DNA of 64,000 nucleotides. Source: Pegea sp. RAD2-039. Taxonomy: Eukaryota > Chordata > Thaliacea > Salpida > Salpidae. The stretch spans positions 186,001 through 250,000 of the forward strand of contig JAQGEQ010000110.1 of NCBI GenBank assembly GCA_034620365.1. Reading direction: 5' to 3'. This document shows positions 61,090-64,000 of the stretch, piece after piece (position 1 is the first letter of the stretch; each line of letters opens with the position of its first letter). Position numbers and translations under genes: made by a program. The notes beneath the pieces were generated by a model, which did not search any database, was not told where the DNA came from, and saw only the letters and a program-made list of their open reading frames with translations.

Positions 61090-63254
61090 GTACTAAAATG
61101 GCTTTTTTTATTTTTTTTTAAATTAGTTATTTTGTCTCTCATTTTGACATTTGTATTAATTTATTCAACCCGTGACTGTGAACTACAAATTCAAAAGCTC
61201 TTGTAGTTTCAGTTTTAAATTTATTTATTTTCCTGTTTCTAATTAAATATAATTGTTTTTAAAAGTCAATTTTTTATACAATTGAGATTTCCTTTGGTAT
61301 TTTTATTAGTAGACAAGTAATTTATGAAAGATTCAATCACAACATTACTGGAAATTTCGAATATTGACAAGCAAATATATCACTAGATAATTGTAAAGAT
61401 ATACTAACAAGAGAACTAATACCAAAATTGACATTCCGACAAAAGGGATAAATAAAAAATCATTAAACACTACCATCAAATTAGGTGCTTTCTAAAACAC
61501 CCTCGACCGCCAAGGAGAAATATATAAAAAGTTTTTATTAAAAGCTTGTAGTCTATATTACATGTAAGCATCCAGATTTTGTAATTGTTTATTAATACTG
61601 ATACAACTGAACATTTATATATTTTAATTAACTTTTTGTAAAAGAAATATTTTAGACAAATAAATCCAAGAACTTTTTGATAAGTTACACAAAAGATTCA
61701 ACCATAACTACCATTTGTATTACTTGCAAAAAAATATTAGAAATTCATTAAATATTTTTCCTTCTATTATGTTTGCAGTGAAAGTATCTTGACAAAATAA
61801 CATTCAATGAATTAACTTATTTATAGAATTAACTTGCGATTAAATTTTTAGATTTAATAAACAAATCCTGGTTTAATTTACAGCATACTAGTCTAATCTT
61901 GTAATAATATATGTTATTTAAATTTGTAAGGTTTGATCATAAGGCTTTTTCATGAAATAGATAATATTGTTTAAGTAAACAATTTCAAATTTGATTTTGA
62001 AAGTTGAACTATAGAATGTGAAAATCATTGTAGTTTTATCATTTTGATTTGAAATATATAATTATAATAAATAAAAAATTTCTAGTACAAATTAAGTTAG
62101 TCGTATGGTCTTCAAAATTATTGGTTTAAGTTACGGAAACTTTTAATCAAATTTTTAAATTGAAAAGTTTTAATTTTGAAACAAAAGGTTTTCCAAATGA
62201 AAACTTGCTCAATTTTTATTTTCTGAGTATATTCTTCTGATAATTTACTTATTAGGAAAAAATTAAATCTTGCTTTTTCTCAATGAATTAAAATATAAAA
62301 ACATTAATTGATTATTTTTATTTATTATCATATCAGTTCACAGTATTTATTTGGGTTATATTTTTAAATCACTTATATATATATTTTTTTTTAATTTTTA
62401 TGTTTTGGTTTAGAAAAATTACAAAGAATAACATTTTGAAAATAAACTTTTAAAATCTTTTTATTTTTAATCTATTTTTTTCCTTAAAATATCTAGTTTA
62501 ATAAAAGATTTATCAAATAATCTTTTAACTAAAAAATTAAATCTTTTTGTCAAGTTTTTTTAAATACATCATTTTAAAAAATGTTGCAGAAAGTAATTAA
62601 TAATTTGCAAAAACCTTTTATTAGTTTATTCTATAAACTGAATAAACTTTTCAAATTAGTTAGTATAGAGATAAAGTGACAAAATTATGATAATTAAAGT
62701 TAGAACTCTCAGTCAGTTTTATCACAAAGTTTTTTTGGTTAGTTGAATAAGCTAAAATAAAATTGAATCATTAAAAGTTTTCATTTTAAAGCAAAATCAT
62801 TTAAACAAATTCGTAATGTATGGAAGGTATTGATGGACATTAAACAAAACCTTTTTTGCTTTTTCTCCAAGTACGTCAATTGCAGTAATTTCAGCAGATT
62901 TCTTTAGGGGTAATTAAGTTTAAAAATGATGAGGAAGTTGTTGATAAAACAGTTTATGGCCAAATATGTATATAGGAAGGTGGCTCATAGGATTTTGTAC
63001 TAGCTTATATTCTGGCAAAGATTACAGTAATACTTAAAAAATAGATTCTAAACTAAAAACTTATTTTTTAAAATAACTTTAGCTTTAGTTGAAATTTATA
63101 CTAAGCATTAAATTTTTGTATTTGTTGACATTAAATAAAAGTTTAATAAACCTAATTGAATTTACATATTTGTTTTTTTGAATTTGTTTTATTTAAACTA
63201 GTTATTTTGAAACTTTATTTAATCAAAAGGAGGTTTGAAAATAAAAACTGAACG
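61090..63254. other. AT-rich intergenic stretch
   Basis: No gene or clear repeat recognised between the 150-aa orphan and the gamma-glutamyltransferase. Confidence 0.45.
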
Positions 63255-64000
63255 ATGGAAATGACACCAAAAGAGGATTCTTTCGAGATCCCGGAAGTTA
63301 CCCTTCCTAAGGTTTTCTGTTTTTTATTGTTCGAGTCTTTTTTAAACTAATTTGAAAATTTTGATTAAAAAGTTTAAAAATACCAAAGAGCAAAATTTGT
63401 TCTAATTTGATTTTTTTGCTTTAGCTCACAAACTTTTTTCTGCTTCAATAAACTACACTTTTTTGGCAGAATTGACTCAGATTAAAAGATGAATATCGAA
63501 AATAAAACTTTCTAAAGTCATATTTTTAATCGACCAATTTGTTAGCAGCGATCAACCCGCAAGTATCTGGTTACTGGCAGCCTAGTGGGAATTTTTTGTG
63601 GAATTGTCCTAGCTTTCACTCTCAGTTATACACTTTTGCATAAAAGTTTTAAAATTTCTACTAAATCCTCAACGCCATCTTCAAATGTATTTCAAAAAGC
63701 GAGTGTTGCCACTGATTCGGGAATGTGCTCCACAATCGGCAAACAGATGTTGGTAAAAGGAGGAAATGCTGCCGATGCAGCGGTGGCCGCCATGTTTTGT
63801 GTCGGGCTCGGCAATAGTCATAGGTAAACTTCTGTAATTTAATCTGTTATTCTGGTCAAATAATAGAATTTTTCCGATGTTAAGTGCTGGTATTGGAGGA
63901 GGACATCTGACTGTTTATTTCGATTCGAAGAAGCAAGAAACAAAGTTTGTAAACGCACGCGAAGCCGCTCCATTGATGGCTCATAAAGACATGTTTCGTA
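63255..64000 (+). CDS. Gamma-glutamyltransferase (GGT), 5' part, truncated by window edge
   Basis: Three exons join in phase: 63255-63311, 63549-63823 and 63867 to the window end (~155 aa seen; the family is ~570). The N-terminus is cytosolic (MEMTPKEDSFEIPEV), followed by a type II signal anchor at about residues 26-47 (LVTGSLVGIFCGIVLAF). The ectodomain then begins with the GGT heavy-chain pattern: ASVATDSGMCSTIGKQ, GGNAADAAVAAMFCVGLGN, MLSAGIGGGHLTVYF and VNAREAAP (the NARE arginine binds the glutamate alpha-carboxylate in GGT). GGT cleaves the gamma-glutamyl bond of glutathione at the cell surface and autoprocesses at a Thr further downstream. Which GGT paralogue this is cannot be told. 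Confidence 0.93.

Noticed and set aside
1-64000. CRISPR arrays, operons, prokaryotic promoters, LTR or virus-like elements
   Set aside because: None seen. The intron-exon structure is eukaryotic, and the only mobile elements recognised are LINE and SINE copies.

Overview
The window is nuclear DNA of an AT-rich animal (roughly three quarters A+T by eye), most likely a bilaterian invertebrate. The evidence is GT-AG introns (many only 45-70 bp), AATAAA polyadenylation signals, non-LTR retrotransposons, a tRNA-derived SINE, and clearly animal genes: a troponin I-like exon, an SLC15 peptide transporter, ERO1, DESI2, adhesion GPCRs and a gamma-glutamyltransferase. The phylum cannot be fixed from the sequence alone. 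Most coding sequence is split into short exons, so the gene models below were built by joining exons whose splice sites, reading phase and family similarity agree.

Layout. 0.37-0.55 kb (-): one troponin I-like exon. 4.9-7.0 kb (-): a small two-helix membrane protein of 91 aa in four coding exons, family unknown. 14.9-16.8 kb (-): complete DESI2 (PPPDE peptidase), 172 aa, five exons. 22.9-26.6 kb (+): complete SLC15/PEPT-type peptide transporter, 724 aa, 19 exons, with one GC-AG intron and a possible alternative 5' end. 29.8-33.96 kb (+): a near full-length, broken CR1/Jockey-like LINE. 35.2-38.8 kb (+): complete ERO1, 464 aa, 15 exons, including a 21-nt microexon. 40.0-40.45 kb (-): two 3' exons of a SOUL/heme-binding-protein gene with an apparent one-base frameshift. 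42.4-53.7 kb: two ~3.9 kb inverted repeat arms around a ~3.5 kb spacer, each arm carrying a complete ten-exon adhesion GPCR (C-type lectin domain, GAIN/GPS, 7TM) in head-to-head orientation. 55.1-56.0 kb (+): a single-exon 317-aa orphan. 58.15-58.31 kb (-): a tRNA-derived SINE whose 3' tail is copied from the LINE family above. 60.6-61.1 kb (+): a 150-aa orphan. 63.25-64.0 kb (+): the 5' end of a gamma-glutamyltransferase, cut by the window edge. The rest is AT-rich intergenic or intronic DNA in which I see no convincing gene.

The most interesting feature is the receptor pair. The two genes are nearly identical in signal peptide, GAIN, GPS and 7TM segments (for example 3 differences in a 195-residue GAIN/GPS stretch, and an identical TM4-TM5 exon). 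They differ sharply in two separate tracts of the C-type lectin domain: about 17 versus 13 unrelated residues in exon 2, and an exon 3 of identical length and phase but only about 40% amino-acid identity. That is a mosaic with a shared signalling part and swapped ligand-binding surface, as expected for gene conversion or selection in a recognition-receptor family.

The remaining genes look like unrelated housekeeping neighbours (ER oxidation, peptide uptake, glutathione breakdown, deSUMOylation/depalmitoylation), not an operon or pathway cluster.
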